Positions 1 through 7,263 of a stretch of 13,146 nucleotides of DNA are shown piece after piece. Under the pieces are notes generated by a model, which made no database searches, was not told where the DNA came from, and saw only the letters and a list, made by a program, of their open reading frames with translations. The position numbers and the translations under genes are program-made. The stretch's first letter is position 1, and every line of letters begins with the position of its first letter. Source of the stretch: Leptospiraceae bacterium (GTDB lineage Bacteria > Spirochaetota > Leptospiria > Turneriellales > Turneriellaceae); NCBI GenBank assembly GCA_016788945.1, contig JAEUSA010000288.1:1-13146 (forward strand), in the 5' to 3' direction.

Positions 1-386
1 CAGAAGGTAAGGCAGGTATTATTGCCGAGCTCAAAGCCGGCGATAGACATGTCGGAATGGTTGGGGATGGAATAAATGACGCCCCAGCGTTAGCCGCAGC
101 TGACGTCGGTATCGCAATGGGCGGTGGTTCGGACATCGCGATCGAGACCGCCGATGTGGCGCTGCTGGGCAATGATCTGCATGGCCTCGTGCGTGCCGTA
201 CGTATGTCTCGGCTCACGATGCGCAACATTCGCCAGAACCTCTTCTGGGCGCTGGCGTACAACACGATTGGCATTCCGGTTGCGGCAGCGGGTTTTCTTG
301 CTCCCTGGCTTGCCGGGGCTGCGATGGCGCTGAGTTCGGTGTCTGTGACGCTGAATGCGCTAAGATTGCAGAGGGTGAAGTTGTAG
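1..386 (+). CDS. copA: Cu+-transporting P1B-type ATPase, C-terminal fragment
   Basis: This is the 3' end of a heavy-metal P-type ATPase that exports Cu+ across the inner membrane at the cost of ATP; the reading frame is open from base 3 and the 5' part lies outside the window. The visible part starts in the P-domain and contains the hinge motif [12 protein letters not shown] (bases 57-92). It is followed by the last two membrane helices. Helix 7 fits the Cu+-specific pattern N-x6-YN-x4-P ([14 protein letters not shown]). Helix 8 fits P-x6-M-x2-SS-x5-N (P, then [11 protein letters not shown]). Both are the published P1B-1 (CopA) ion-binding signatures, so Cu+ is much more likely than Zn2+ or Cd2+. 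The frame ends with TAG and a strong terminator follows, so this is the last gene of its transcript. Confidence 0.93.
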   Translation, partial: EGKAGIIAELKAGDRHVGMVGDGINDAPALAAADVGIAMGGGSDIAIETADVALLGNDLHGLVRAVRMSRLTMRNIRQNLFWALAYNTIGIPVAAAGFLAPWLAGAAMALSSVSVTLNALRLQRVKL

Positions 387-393
387 AGACAAT

Positions 394-422
394 GCCCGGC
401 TCTACGCAGCCGGGCGTATTTT
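394..422 (+). terminator. Intrinsic terminator after copA
   Basis: A perfect 8-bp stem GCCCGGCT (394-401) / AGCCGGGC (408-415) with a 6-nt loop begins 7 nt after the copA stop and runs into GTATTTT. It has the form of a rho-independent terminator and separates copA from csaA. Confidence 0.82.
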
Positions 423-435
423 AGGATTTTGTCAG

Positions 436-771
436 ATGGAAAAAATCACCTACGCAGACTTTGAAAAAATCGACATCCGCATGGGTACCGTGACTGCGGT
501 CGAAGACTTTCCTGAAGCGCGCAACCCCGCCTACCGCCTGTGGATTGATTTTGGCGACCTGGGTATTAAGAAAACCAGCGCACAGCTGACAAAACTCTAC
601 GACAAAGAAGACCTGGTAGGCCGGCAGGTTGTTGCGGTTGTGAATTTTCCGCCCAAGCAGGTGGGCAAGTTCATGTCAGAATGCCTGGTGCTCGGAGCAG
701 TCGGCGAGGCAGGGCAGGTTGTGCTTCTGCAGCCAGAACGCCAGGTTCTCAATGGTCTAAGAGTGCTGTGA
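436..771 (+). CDS. csaA: CsaA-family tRNA-binding protein / chaperone
   Basis: A 111-residue protein that matches the CsaA family along its whole length (about 110 residues is usual). These proteins form a single OB-fold tRNA-binding domain, related to the C-terminal domain of methionyl-tRNA synthetase and Trbp111; they dimerise in the cytoplasm and have been described as export-related chaperones. Visible family features are the N-terminal DFEKIDIRMGTV strand (residues 8-19), FPEARNPAYRL (25-35), the KKTSAQLT segment (45-52), and VVNFPPKQVGKFMSECLVLG (68-87). An AGGA ribosome binding site lies 9 nt before the ATG. The gene sits alone after the copA terminator. Family membership is clear; the cellular role in this organism is inferred from the family only. 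Confidence 0.92.
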   Translation: MEKITYADFEKIDIRMGTVTAVEDFPEARNPAYRLWIDFGDLGIKKTSAQLTKLYDKEDLVGRQVVAVVNFPPKQVGKFMSECLVLGAVGEAGQVVLLQPERQVLNGLRVL

Positions 772-785
772 ATGTTTTCATAGAA

Positions 786-803
786 CAGGGGTTTTAACCC
801 CTG
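786..803. repeat. Short palindromic hairpin after csaA
   Basis: CAGGGGTT / AACCCCTG with TT in the middle is a perfect palindrome 14 nt beyond the csaA stop. It could end csaA transcripts, but no T-run follows on either strand, so its role as a terminator is weak. The rest of the 772-989 gap holds one more hairpin (868-889) and nothing else recognised. Confidence 0.45.
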
Positions 804-867
804 CCTCATGAAAAGCCAGCATGCGGGTTAGCAGCCAGCGAGCAGCAGGCGGAGCTGAATCGTTTTC

Positions 868-889
868 CTGCCACTACCCCCGGTGGCAG
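868..889. repeat. Hairpin in the csaA-tautomerase gap
   Basis: CTGCCAC (868-874) and GTGGCAG (883-889) form a perfect 7-bp stem around an 8-nt loop. There is no T-run on either side, and the surrounding bases do not contain a riboswitch core or tRNA signature that I can recognise. Function unknown. Confidence 0.35.
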
Positions 890-989
890 CTTGGGCCGTG
901 GTACTGCCCGCCATCAGACCGTTGAAAGATCAATTTATTTGCTGGGCGCAGACCCTTGACGCCTCAGGGCATTGAACGATCGCGGAACC

Positions 990-1193
990 ATGCCTTACGT
1001 CAATATCCAGATCACCGAGGGCGCGACGCGCGAGCAGCGTTCGCAACTGGTAAAAGAAGTTACCGATTCGCTGGTGCGCATTCTTGGCAAAAAACCCGAG
1101 CACACGCACATCGTCATTCAGCAGATCGCCGAAGACCACTGGGGCTTCTGCGGAATGCTCACCGAAGACTACAAGAAGCAGAACTCCGGTTAG
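990..1193 (+). CDS. 4-oxalocrotonate tautomerase family protein
   Basis: A 67-residue (66 after Met removal) member of the tautomerase superfamily, which uses an N-terminal proline as a general base in keto-enol tautomerisation; members are usually homohexameric cytoplasmic enzymes. The ATG at 990 was chosen over an in-frame TTG at 972 because it places Pro directly after the initiator Met, as catalysis requires. The sequence MPYVNIQITEG, then REQRSQLVKEVTDSLVRILG, then HTHIVIQQIAEDHWG follows the family's beta-alpha-beta order. Aligned to classical 4-OT, Pro1 is present, Phe50 is replaced by Trp50, and Arg11 and Arg39 are replaced by Ala and His, so it probably does not act on 4-oxalocrotonate itself. 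The ribosome binding site is weak. The substrate is unknown, and no catabolic genes lie next to it. Confidence 0.88.
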   Translation: MPYVNIQITEGATREQRSQLVKEVTDSLVRILGKKPEHTHIVIQQIAEDHWGFCGMLTEDYKKQNSG

Positions 1194-1241
1194 GTGTTCA
1201 CTTGCGCGTCGCCAGGAATACCCGGGTGACAACGATCGCTC

Positions 1242-1273
1242 CGCCGGTAAATACCTGCCTCAGAATACCGGCG
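1242..1273. repeat. Inverted repeat between the tautomerase and receptor genes
   Basis: CGCCGGTA (1242-1249) and TACCGGCG (1266-1273) form a perfect 8-bp stem with a 16-nt loop in the 132-bp gap upstream of the receptor gene. No T-run follows. It may be a leader hairpin or a factor-dependent terminator for the tautomerase gene. I see no cobalamin-riboswitch core here. Confidence 0.35.
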
Positions 1274-1325
1274 CTACGAGGAAAAATCCCGTTGACGCAC
1301 TCATTATGCCCGGTCAGGCTTCCGC

Positions 1326-3416
1326 ATGCGGTTGACCTTGCTGCGGTTCATGTGCTCTGTGGTACTCTGTGTGTCGCTCAGCGCACAGGATAACAAAGCC
1401 GGCGAAGAACTCGGGTTCTATTATCTCGAGAATCAGGTTGTTGTCACGGTCACGCGCAGCGAAGTGAAACTGAAAGAAGCACCGGCCGCGGTATACGTCA
1501 TCACCGACAAAGATATCCGCGAGCGCGGCTACCGCACCCTGTCAGACGCACTGCATGACATTCCCGGTTTCGATTTTCAGCATAACTATGGCACGTTTCC
1601 CGAAGTCGTGCACCAGCGCGGTCTCGTGGGCAATAACCAGCGCAGCCTGCTCTATATCGATGGTGTGCCCGATAACAACATTTCGGAGAATGCGATGCTC
1701 GCAGGCAGCTTGCGTTTTCCATTGCACAACGTGAAGCGCATCGAAGTGCTTGCCGGGCCTGCGTCGGCGCTATATGGCGCGAACGCTTTTAATGGCATCA
1801 TCAATGTGATCATGAACGATCAGGACGCAGGTTCAGAAGTTGCGATGAGCGGTGGCACGTATAACGACTCGTTCACCAACCTTGGCGGTGCACTGAGTCT
1901 CTATACGCGCGGTCGTGCGGCGGATGTCAAATATAGCCTGAGTGGGTATTACTATAACACTAAGGGTCCCGATTTCCGAAACGTGCAGAATCTCGACGCC
2001 GCTGGGCTTGGCTATTACTGGTCACCGCGCTACGATAACTCTAAAGAAGACACGTACAACATCTCGGCAAAATTTACCAAGGGTAACCTGCGCTTTCAGA
2101 CGGTGAACTGGCAATACCTGCAGGGGCTCGGTACATTTGCCAACGCAACGCAGAGCATCGATACCAGCGTTGGTGGCGTCGGCGGTTCATCGTGGGATTT
2201 TCGCAGCAATTCGTTTGCGCTCGGCTATTTGAATGAATTCAACAAACAGTTCAACCTCGACAGCGAAGTGATCGTGCGCCACAGTGAGGTTTTGAGTTCG
2301 AGTCACGATCAGGGTGCACAGACGGGTAAAGAAGGGCCGACTCTCTATCAGCGCCCCGCAGACCTTGTCTATTATACATCCTACTCACGACCCGACTATG
2401 CATATGAAATTCGCGAAAAACTCACATATAACCAGAGTGAAAAAGCGAACACGACGCTCGGCTTCGAGGTCAATCATTCGGTGGTGCCGACGGGTTATGG
2501 TTCGGCGTCGCGTTATGAATACCAGAACTACGGCAGCTACCTGCAGCAGGTATATCGCCCGATCGGCATGCTGGCGTTAACCGGCGGATACCGGTTTGAT
2601 CACAATACAATTTCCGGTAATTCGCATACTCCCCGCATCGGCGCGGTGCTGAGCCCCGTTGAGGATCTCACAATTAAAGTGCTCGGTAGCACCGGTTTTC
2701 GTGCCCCGACGGCGTGGGAACTTTTTAATGCCACGAATAACCGCCTCGCCAACACCGCGCTACGGCCCGAGCGATTGCTCGCGTTCGAACTTGGTGCTGG
2801 TTATCGCTTAAAGAAGCGCTATTATTTTGGTGTGCAGAGTTATTACAATCGCGTCACGAGCCTTTTGCTTGAGGTGCAGACCAGTGCGCCAAAACCGACC
2901 AGCGGCTTCTACAACCAGAACCAGAATGTGGGCAATGCCGAAATTGTCGGTGTCGAGTTCCAGAGCGATCTGCAGATTCTGCAGAATCTCAATGTGTTTG
3001 TGAACTATACCTACACCGTCGGTCGCTATTTTGATTTACCGGCGACGCTCGCGACAACGCCCGCGGCGCAGGCCGGCGACCGCATGCCGAATATCGCTCC
3101 GCATCACATTAACGCCGGGGCGACCTATTATTTGCTGAAAGACCTGTCATTGCATGCGCGCGTCAATTACGTGCATGATCGCGAGACCATTGCGATGAAT
3201 CCGGTGCGCTCAGTGCCGGGTTATGTGCTGCTGCACGCCAATATCCGCTGGGAAAACCTCGGTATGCAGGGGTTTTATCTGCAGCTGATGGTCAAAAATT
3301 TATTTAATCAACTGGTGTTTGATCCGGGAATTCGCACCGCCAATGGCGGTTATTATCCGACGCAGCACCCGCTCGAAGGCCGCAATATCTGGCTTTCCGC
3401 GGGGTATAAATTCTAA
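1326..3416 (+). CDS. TonB-dependent outer-membrane receptor (BtuB/CirA-like)
   Basis: A 696-residue ligand-gated outer-membrane porin that would import a scarce solute with energy from TonB-ExbB-ExbD. Residues 1-20 are a signal peptide (hydrophobic core, then SLSA before QD). A TonB-box-like strand NQVVVTVTRSE (36-46) leads into the plug domain (about 48-165), with YIDGVP (110-115) and RIEVLAGPASALYGANAFNG (138-157), both typical plug motifs. The rest is a 22-strand-type barrel rich in alternating aromatic residues. The chain ends IWLSAGYKF, with the terminal Phe expected for Bam-dependent insertion. The plug resembles that of BtuB/CirA-type receptors, but the substrate (cobalamin, ferric chelate or other) cannot be read from sequence, and no Fur box or cobalamin riboswitch was found upstream. 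It is convergent with the binding-protein/sensor operon, which may handle the same ligand. The start is supported by the signal peptide more than by the weak ribosome binding site. Confidence 0.92.
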   Translation: MRLTLLRFMCSVVLCVSLSAQDNKAGEELGFYYLENQVVVTVTRSEVKLKEAPAAVYVITDKDIRERGYRTLSDALHDIPGFDFQHNYGTFPEVVHQRGLVGNNQRSLLYIDGVPDNNISENAMLAGSLRFPLHNVKRIEVLAGPASALYGANAFNGIINVIMNDQDAGSEVAMSGGTYNDSFTNLGGALSLYTRGRAADVKYSLSGYYYNTKGPDFRNVQNLDAAGLGYYWSPRYDNSKEDTYNISAKFTKGNLRFQTVNWQYLQGLGTFANATQSIDTSVGGVGGSSWDFRSNSFALGYLNEFNKQFNLDSEVIVRHSEVLSSSHDQGAQTGKEGPTLYQRPADLVYYTSYSRPDYAYEIREKLTYNQSEKANTTLGFEVNHSVVPTGYGSASRYEYQNYGSYLQQVYRPIGMLALTGGYRFDHNTISGNSHTPRIGAVLSPVEDLTIKVLGSTGFRAPTAWELFNATNNRLANTALRPERLLAFELGAGYRLKKRYYFGVQSYYNRVTSLLLEVQTSAPKPTSGFYNQNQNVGNAEIVGVEFQSDLQILQNLNVFVNYTYTVGRYFDLPATLATTPAAQAGDRMPNIAPHHINAGATYYLLKDLSLHARVNYVHDRETIAMNPVRSVPGYVLLHANIRWENLGMQGFYLQLMVKNLFNQLVFDPGIRTANGGYYPTQHPLEGRNIWLSAGYKF

Positions 3417-3465
3417 CAGGCTGCAGAAAAAGCCTTTAAAGCAGTTTCCGGAAATTGCTAACCCG

Positions 3466-3741
3466 CTATGACTGCGGTGATTGTTTCACTGCATCAAAAA
3501 ATCTGCGCGAAAAATCCGATTTGCGGCATATTTTCCAGTTGATGAGGCACTTCGTGGCAAACATGCCCTCCATTTTTTCGATCAGTGCCAACCGGTATTC
3601 CAGTGGTGCATCGGAGAGAAAGAACTCCGTCGTGCGATCGTCGACGATTTCGGTGAAACCCATGAGGCCTGTATCCCAGTCAAAAACGGCTTGGACTTTC
3701 TTGTTGGGGAGGTTCAGCTCTATGCCGGCCTGTGCGATCAT
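3466..3741 (-). CDS. Small hypothetical protein
   Basis: A 91-residue soluble protein that I do not recognise. It has an acidic N-terminal two-thirds (for example VFDWDTGLMGFTEIVDDRT, residues 19-37) and a basic C-terminus (KICRKSDFSRRFFDAVKQ). Codon choice and composition on this strand look more protein-like than the overlapping plus-strand frames. The first ATG in frame is at 3741, and its ribosome binding site is poor. The frame stays open for 19 more codons up to a TAG near 3799, and those codons (SELARRFAEH just before the Met) also look coding; a non-ATG start, or a gene that lost its 5' end, is possible. It lies in the same orientation downstream of the sensor phosphatase gene, beyond a hairpin, and may have its own extended -10 promoter. 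Confidence 0.5.
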   Translation of the reverse strand: MIAQAGIELNLPNKKVQAVFDWDTGLMGFTEIVDDRTTEFFLSDAPLEYRLALIEKMEGMFATKCLINWKICRKSDFSRRFFDAVKQSPQS

Positions 3742-3771
3742 ATGCTCAGCAAATCGGCGGGCCAGTTCAGA

Positions 3772-3780
3772 TGTATAGCA
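3772..3780 (-). promoter_or_regulatory. Possible extended -10 promoter for the small hypothetical gene
   Basis: On the minus strand TGCTATACA reads as an extended -10 element (TGn plus TATACA, 4 of 6 to TATAAT), in a locally AT-rich patch about 30 nt before the ATG at 3741. No convincing -35 box is present. If used, it would exclude the upstream in-frame codons from the protein. Confidence 0.3.
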
Positions 3781-3801
3781 GTTTATGATACGATTTAGAG
3801 T

Positions 3802-3834
3802 CTATCTCAATCGGCCGAGGCGTTACTGAGATAG
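3802..3834 (-). repeat. Hairpin just after the sensor phosphatase gene
   Basis: CTATCTCA (3802-3809) and TGAGATAG (3827-3834) form a perfect 8-bp stem around a 17-nt GC-rich loop, starting only 4 nt past the sensor gene's stop codon. It may mark the 3' end of the operon transcript, but no T-run follows on the minus strand, so a classic intrinsic terminator is not shown. Confidence 0.4.
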
Positions 3835-3838
3835 GTTC

Positions 3839-5533
3839 TCACTTAGCAGAATCCGAAGCGCCGAAACGAATTCGCAGCAACGAGAGATCGTCTGTCAACT
3901 GCCCCGAAGCGACGATTCGGTTGAGTATTTCCGGTAGATTGCCCTCAGCTTTCTCAACGTGGCGAAGAAATAATCCTTCATCTTCATTAACTTCGCCTTC
4001 GGGCATGCCCGTGAGTATAACGTCGTCGCGGCCATCGGACCCGGCAATAATGACATCCCCGGGTTCAAGTTTTGTCTGCCGCACGCTGACCGAAATTTCC
4101 GGTATTTGAAATCCTAATCTTCTCAGCCGTGTTTCAGAATCAATGAAGTCAGCCCGACCGTTGCGGTAATGCACAATGCGTGGATGGTCAGCGTTAATGT
4201 GATACATTTCCCCACCCTGTTCGTCGACCGCACCGAGCACGAGCGATGCGTACGTTGCGCCATCGAAACTTAAAAAGACCTTCGATAGCTCGAGAAAAGT
4301 CGCCTTGATCCATTCGGCGGGATGAAAATTTTTGACGCTTTCGGTCATCTTGGTACGTTCAATGATCGACTGAAACACCGCGCCGAGAACGAGCGCGCCG
4401 CCCGCGCCCTGAATGGATTTTCCCATCGCGTCGCCGTTCAGAAATACGGTGAATTGCCGGCCCTTTAGTTCGATACTGTGTGCGATACAGATATCGCCAC
4501 CGATTTCAACCGTCCATTGCCTGAACGGAAACTGCTTTTTCTGGCGCACGACGAATTGTACGTTGACATTACCATTATTGGCGAGGTTGACGCGCAAGGG
4601 TTCGATCAGCAGAGTCGTGAGATAATAGTCGGCATCCTGCTGGTTTTTCAGCGCCTGCACCTGTTCGAGTGTCGTGCGTAATTCTGCCGTGCGCTCTTTC
4701 ACCATGTCTTCGAGGTGCTCGGCGTACTCCTGAATTTTTTCTTTTCCCTCGTTGACCTCGTACAGCATTTCCAGAATTGAAGATTGCATTTTTTCTACAT
4801 CGGAAATCAGCTGGCCGATTTCATCTTTATTGCCAGGCTGAATTTTGACGGCCAGATTACCCGACGCGATCTCTTGCACTTCGAGCGCGAGGCGGCTGAT
4901 GGGCTTCGCAAGATGCTTGCCCGCGCGGTATGCGGTGATGAAGGCGAGTGCGGTGAAAATGAGTGCCAGCAGCAGCGAGAACAGCCACAGGTTGCGCACC
5001 GATTTCTCGAGATATTCAGTACTCACCCCGACATACATCGAGGCGATGACCTCGCTCGAGTCGTTTCCGGCGACGGCGGGAATGAACCGCAGGCTCTGTA
5101 TCATACGCTCGGCACCGACGCGCCGAATCGAGTTTTTGCCCGCGCGAAACAAATCGCCTGCGGGCGTCTGAGAAAAGTCGGCGAATAACGGAAACTGCGT
5201 CTCATCACTGCTCGCGATAATCGCGCCGCGCGCATTCATAATCACGAAGGCGCGGATTTCTCTCTGGCGCGAGACCGAATCGCGAACCATGCCCTGCAAA
5301 AAGGTGAAACTGCTTTCCTGCAGGCTGTTGCGCGTCAGCACCGCAAAATTCTGGTTGAGCAGTTCGACACGGTCTTCGAGTGACTGAATCAGCAGTTTTT
5401 CGGACTGGCTGATAAATACATAGGATAATGCGGGTATTGCCAGCACCAGCACGAGGGCCATCGTGAGAAAAAATTTATATTGTATTCTGAGGTTGCGGTA
5501 AAATTGAACAATTTTTCGGTAATAGGTAAGCAC
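3839..5533 (-). CDS. Membrane sensor with HAMP and SpoIIE/PP2C-type phosphatase domain
   Basis: A 564-residue inner-membrane signalling protein. Order: cytoplasmic N-terminus, TM1 (about 21-42), periplasmic sensory region (43-181, Cache-like in size and position), TM2 (182-203), HAMP (about 204-256, with the DEIGQLISDVEKM segment), coiled coil (257-300), then a SpoIIE-type phosphatase domain (about 301-557). The metal-binding aspartates of the family are visible: GGD (D347), NGDAMGK (D368), SDGRDD (D500) and TDD (D548/D549); NADHP (448-451) replaces the common NAGHP. Such enzymes dephosphorylate Ser/Thr on STAS anti-sigma antagonists and so control partner-switching modules; no STAS or anti-sigma gene is in the window. 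The start is GTG, 17 nt after the upstream gene's stop, so it is the third gene of a tight operon with two periplasmic binding proteins. These are the likely sources of its input signal (inference). Confidence 0.9.
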   Translation of the reverse strand: MLTYYRKIVQFYRNLRIQYKFFLTMALVLVLAIPALSYVFISQSEKLLIQSLEDRVELLNQNFAVLTRNSLQESSFTFLQGMVRDSVSRQREIRAFVIMNARGAIIASSDETQFPLFADFSQTPAGDLFRAGKNSIRRVGAERMIQSLRFIPAVAGNDSSEVIASMYVGVSTEYLEKSVRNLWLFSLLLALIFTALAFITAYRAGKHLAKPISRLALEVQEIASGNLAVKIQPGNKDEIGQLISDVEKMQSSILEMLYEVNEGKEKIQEYAEHLEDMVKERTAELRTTLEQVQALKNQQDADYYLTTLLIEPLRVNLANNGNVNVQFVVRQKKQFPFRQWTVEIGGDICIAHSIELKGRQFTVFLNGDAMGKSIQGAGGALVLGAVFQSIIERTKMTESVKNFHPAEWIKATFLELSKVFLSFDGATYASLVLGAVDEQGGEMYHINADHPRIVHYRNGRADFIDSETRLRRLGFQIPEISVSVRQTKLEPGDVIIAGSDGRDDVILTGMPEGEVNEDEGLFLRHVEKAEGNLPEILNRIVASGQLTDDLSLLRIRFGASDSAK

Positions 5534-5550
5534 TTCGTTTCCGTTTCGGC

Positions 5551-6489
5551 TTATTCTTCGGGATACACCTTATCGGCATGCATCAGCAGGTCATCGCTGA
5601 AACGCGCGCCGAGAATCTCACGCCCGGCCTTTTTATTTACGACAGTGTATGTGCCGATCGGCGGTGCGACTGCAATCGCCGCGGGCAGCACTTTGTCGTC
5701 GAGAATCTGGCGCGATACGAGTGCAAGCTGTGAACCGAGGCTCTGGTAATTGATCGAAACTGAAAAGAAGGCGCCCGCTTTAACAAAAGCTTCGGATGCC
5801 CCCAGCAAAGGTTTTTTGCTGTCATGGGAATATTCGAGCAGATGGACAAAAGCCGGGGAGTCTTGATGATACAGTTTGAAATCCGCGACCATCCACAAGC
5901 CGTTGAAGTCACCCGCTTTGTGCGAAGACAGTTGTGCGCCGATGGCTCCCGGTTCACTGACCGAAATACCGAACACACGGATCTTCATCGCCTCGGCGGC
6001 AACGACAGCATCTTGTATAATTTCCGCGGAGGCATCGGGGTTATAGGGCACAGCGATGCCTCTGAGCTCGGGAAAAAACAGACGAAACTGTGTCAGCCAA
6101 GAACGCGCGGGTATCTCCATAGAAATGCCGGTGATGTTGCGCTTTTTCAACTGCGCATAACGCCGGTGGTTGAGTACCATGCCGAAAATAACGGGCGTGT
6201 CGATATCGAGTGAAGCGACCGTCGTGGCGGCGATGCTGCCGAGTGCAACAATCAGGGCCGGCTTATTTTCGCCTAAGAACTTTTTGACAGCGGGCGCGTC
6301 AATTTTGCCCTGAAGATTCAGCCGGCGCAGGTCTGTTGCGCCATGACTCTGCCTGAAACCTTCGATCACCTCTTCAAACTGCCGTATGTCGCTGTCAGTG
6401 ATAAAGGCATATACTGGTTTAATTTTTCCTGCATCGGGCGCGGCCGATACTGAACTCACCAATGCGAGAATTATGATTCGCCTCAACAT
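5551..6489 (-). CDS. Periplasmic substrate-binding protein, ABC_sub_bind family
   Basis: A 312-residue exported protein with a clear signal peptide (MLRRIIILALVSSVSAAP) and a two-lobe Rossmann-like periplasmic binding fold of the ABC_sub_bind (PF04392-type) family. Typical features are the ALIVALGSIAATTVASLDIDTPVIFGMVL region, where the lobe-1 strands sit, then GISMEIPARSWLTQFRLFFP and RGIAVPYNPDASAE. A near-perfect ribosome binding site, TAAGGAG (6501-6495), overlaps the stop codon of the gene before it. Spacing is 2 nt to a first ATG at 6492 and 5 nt to the second at 6489, so 6489 is preferred. No ABC permease or ATPase gene is adjacent; the next gene is a sensor phosphatase, which suggests capture for sensing rather than for transport. 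Members of this family are linked to aromatic amino acids or are of unknown ligand; I cannot name the ligand. Confidence 0.87.
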   Translation of the reverse strand: MLRRIIILALVSSVSAAPDAGKIKPVYAFITDSDIRQFEEVIEGFRQSHGATDLRRLNLQGKIDAPAVKKFLGENKPALIVALGSIAATTVASLDIDTPVIFGMVLNHRRYAQLKKRNITGISMEIPARSWLTQFRLFFPELRGIAVPYNPDASAEIIQDAVVAAEAMKIRVFGISVSEPGAIGAQLSSHKAGDFNGLWMVADFKLYHQDSPAFVHLLEYSHDSKKPLLGASEAFVKAGAFFSVSINYQSLGSQLALVSRQILDDKVLPAAIAVAPPIGTYTVVNKKAGREILGARFSDDLLMHADKVYPEE

Positions 6490-6494
6490 CATGT

Positions 6495-6501
6495 CTCCTT
6501 A
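6495..6501 (-). promoter_or_regulatory. Ribosome binding site overlapping a stop codon
   Basis: TAAGGAG on the minus strand contains the stop codon TAA of the PhnD-like gene as its first three bases. It is the strongest ribosome binding site in this operon and indicates translational coupling between the two binding-protein genes. It also decides the downstream start in favour of the second ATG. Confidence 0.75.
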
Positions 6502-7251
6502 CTGGAACCCCGTGACGCCGAGGTAGCGCAGAAAATCACCGCCGTCGTTGTTTGTGCTGATCTTACGCATCACCTGCCGCAGTTTGGCAGCATCTTGCGC
6601 TTGCGGAAACTGTACCAATTTCGGGTAGGCAATAGCCGGCAATTTACGCCATTCTTTCATCGATACGAAGGCCGACGCGTTGATCGTCTTCAATCTTTCG
6701 ATGCTGTCTTGTGTCACAATCGCCGCTTTTACTTGACCGACGGCGAGTGCCATAAGCCCATCGACATCTTTAGACACCGTTATCAGGCGCACCTGCGAAA
6801 TCGTAAGACCGATCGGCTGCAAATATTGCTGGTTGACAAAGCTCAGCGTCGCCGCACCGAAAGACGTCGTGGCGATCGGCTTGTCGCGCAATTCGGTCAC
6901 TTTGGTCACCGATTGATCGACCATAAAAATCTTGTGAAAGAATTCATCGCCATTGTGATGCCCCGATAGCAGCGGGCGCCACTGCAGTTCACGGCTTTGC
7001 GCAGCGTAGTAATAAGACGCGACAATTGCATAGCCGGGCTTTATTCTCGGTAGCGCGGTTTCCAGATCGATCGCATTGGCGAAAAAATGCACCTGAGCCG
7101 TTATTCCTTCAGCTTGAAGAAAACGTTCGAAACTCACGCGTGCCGTCTGAATCAGGCCCGATTTGCTTTCGGGACTAAAGACGAAAATGTCGAGCGGCGT
7201 TAACGCAAGCGCCGGGTAAAGCAGCAAGATCAGTCTTCGGATAAACCGCAT
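6499..7251 (-). CDS. PhnD-like periplasmic substrate-binding protein
   Basis: A 250-residue exported protein of the PhnD / phosphonate-type substrate-binding superfamily (type II periplasmic binding fold). The start at 7251 gives a compact signal peptide (MRFIRRLILLLYPALALTP) and has GGGG at about the right distance. The ATG at 7263 would only add MGSR and has no ribosome binding site. Family-like segments are DIFVFSPESKSGL (lobe 1 start), KPIATTSFGAATLSFVNQQY, KDVDGLMALAVGQVKAAIVT, and the C-terminal LRQVMRKISTNNDGGDFLRYLG. True phosphonate transport is unlikely because no phnC/phnE or other transporter gene is beside it; related proteins act as periplasmic sensors' ligand binders. It is the first gene of the operon. 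The ligand is unknown. Confidence 0.83.
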   Translation of the reverse strand: MRFIRRLILLLYPALALTPLDIFVFSPESKSGLIQTARVSFERFLQAEGITAQVHFFANAIDLETALPRIKPGYAIVASYYYAAQSRELQWRPLLSGHHNGDEFFHKIFMVDQSVTKVTELRDKPIATTSFGAATLSFVNQQYLQPIGLTISQVRLITVSKDVDGLMALAVGQVKAAIVTQDSIERLKTINASAFVSMKEWRKLPAIAYPKLVQFPQAQDAAKLRQVMRKISTNNDGGDFLRYLGVTGFQ

Positions 7252-7263
7252 GCGCGACCCCAT

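Noticed and set aside
820..990. Possible cobalamin riboswitch or other structured leader near the TonB receptor (GCCACTACC and a GGTGGCAG hairpin)
   Set aside because: The core B12-box pattern and the associated conserved GGTG/GGGAA elements are missing, the tautomerase gene lies between it and the receptor, and the 132 bp directly before the receptor show only one small hairpin.
930..1232. 100-residue minus-strand frame opposite the tautomerase
   Set aside because: It is antisense to a clear tautomerase-family gene and has no motif or ribosome binding site.
1291..1326. TTGACG near 1294 as a -35 box for the receptor gene
   Set aside because: No acceptable -10 box lies 16-18 bp downstream; the nearby CATTAT is only 4 bp away.
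3418..3444. Terminator after the TonB receptor (AGGCT/AGCCT and CTGC/GCAG pairing)
   Set aside because: The stems are only 4-5 bp and compete with each other; the following TTT is too short to support a terminator call.
3455..3778. Plus-strand reading frames antisense to the small minus-strand gene (107 and 105 residues)
   Set aside because: They are low in typical protein character (Ser/Arg-rich shadow or mixed), lack ribosome binding sites, and overlap a better minus-strand frame; at most one of the three can be real, and the minus-strand one looks best.
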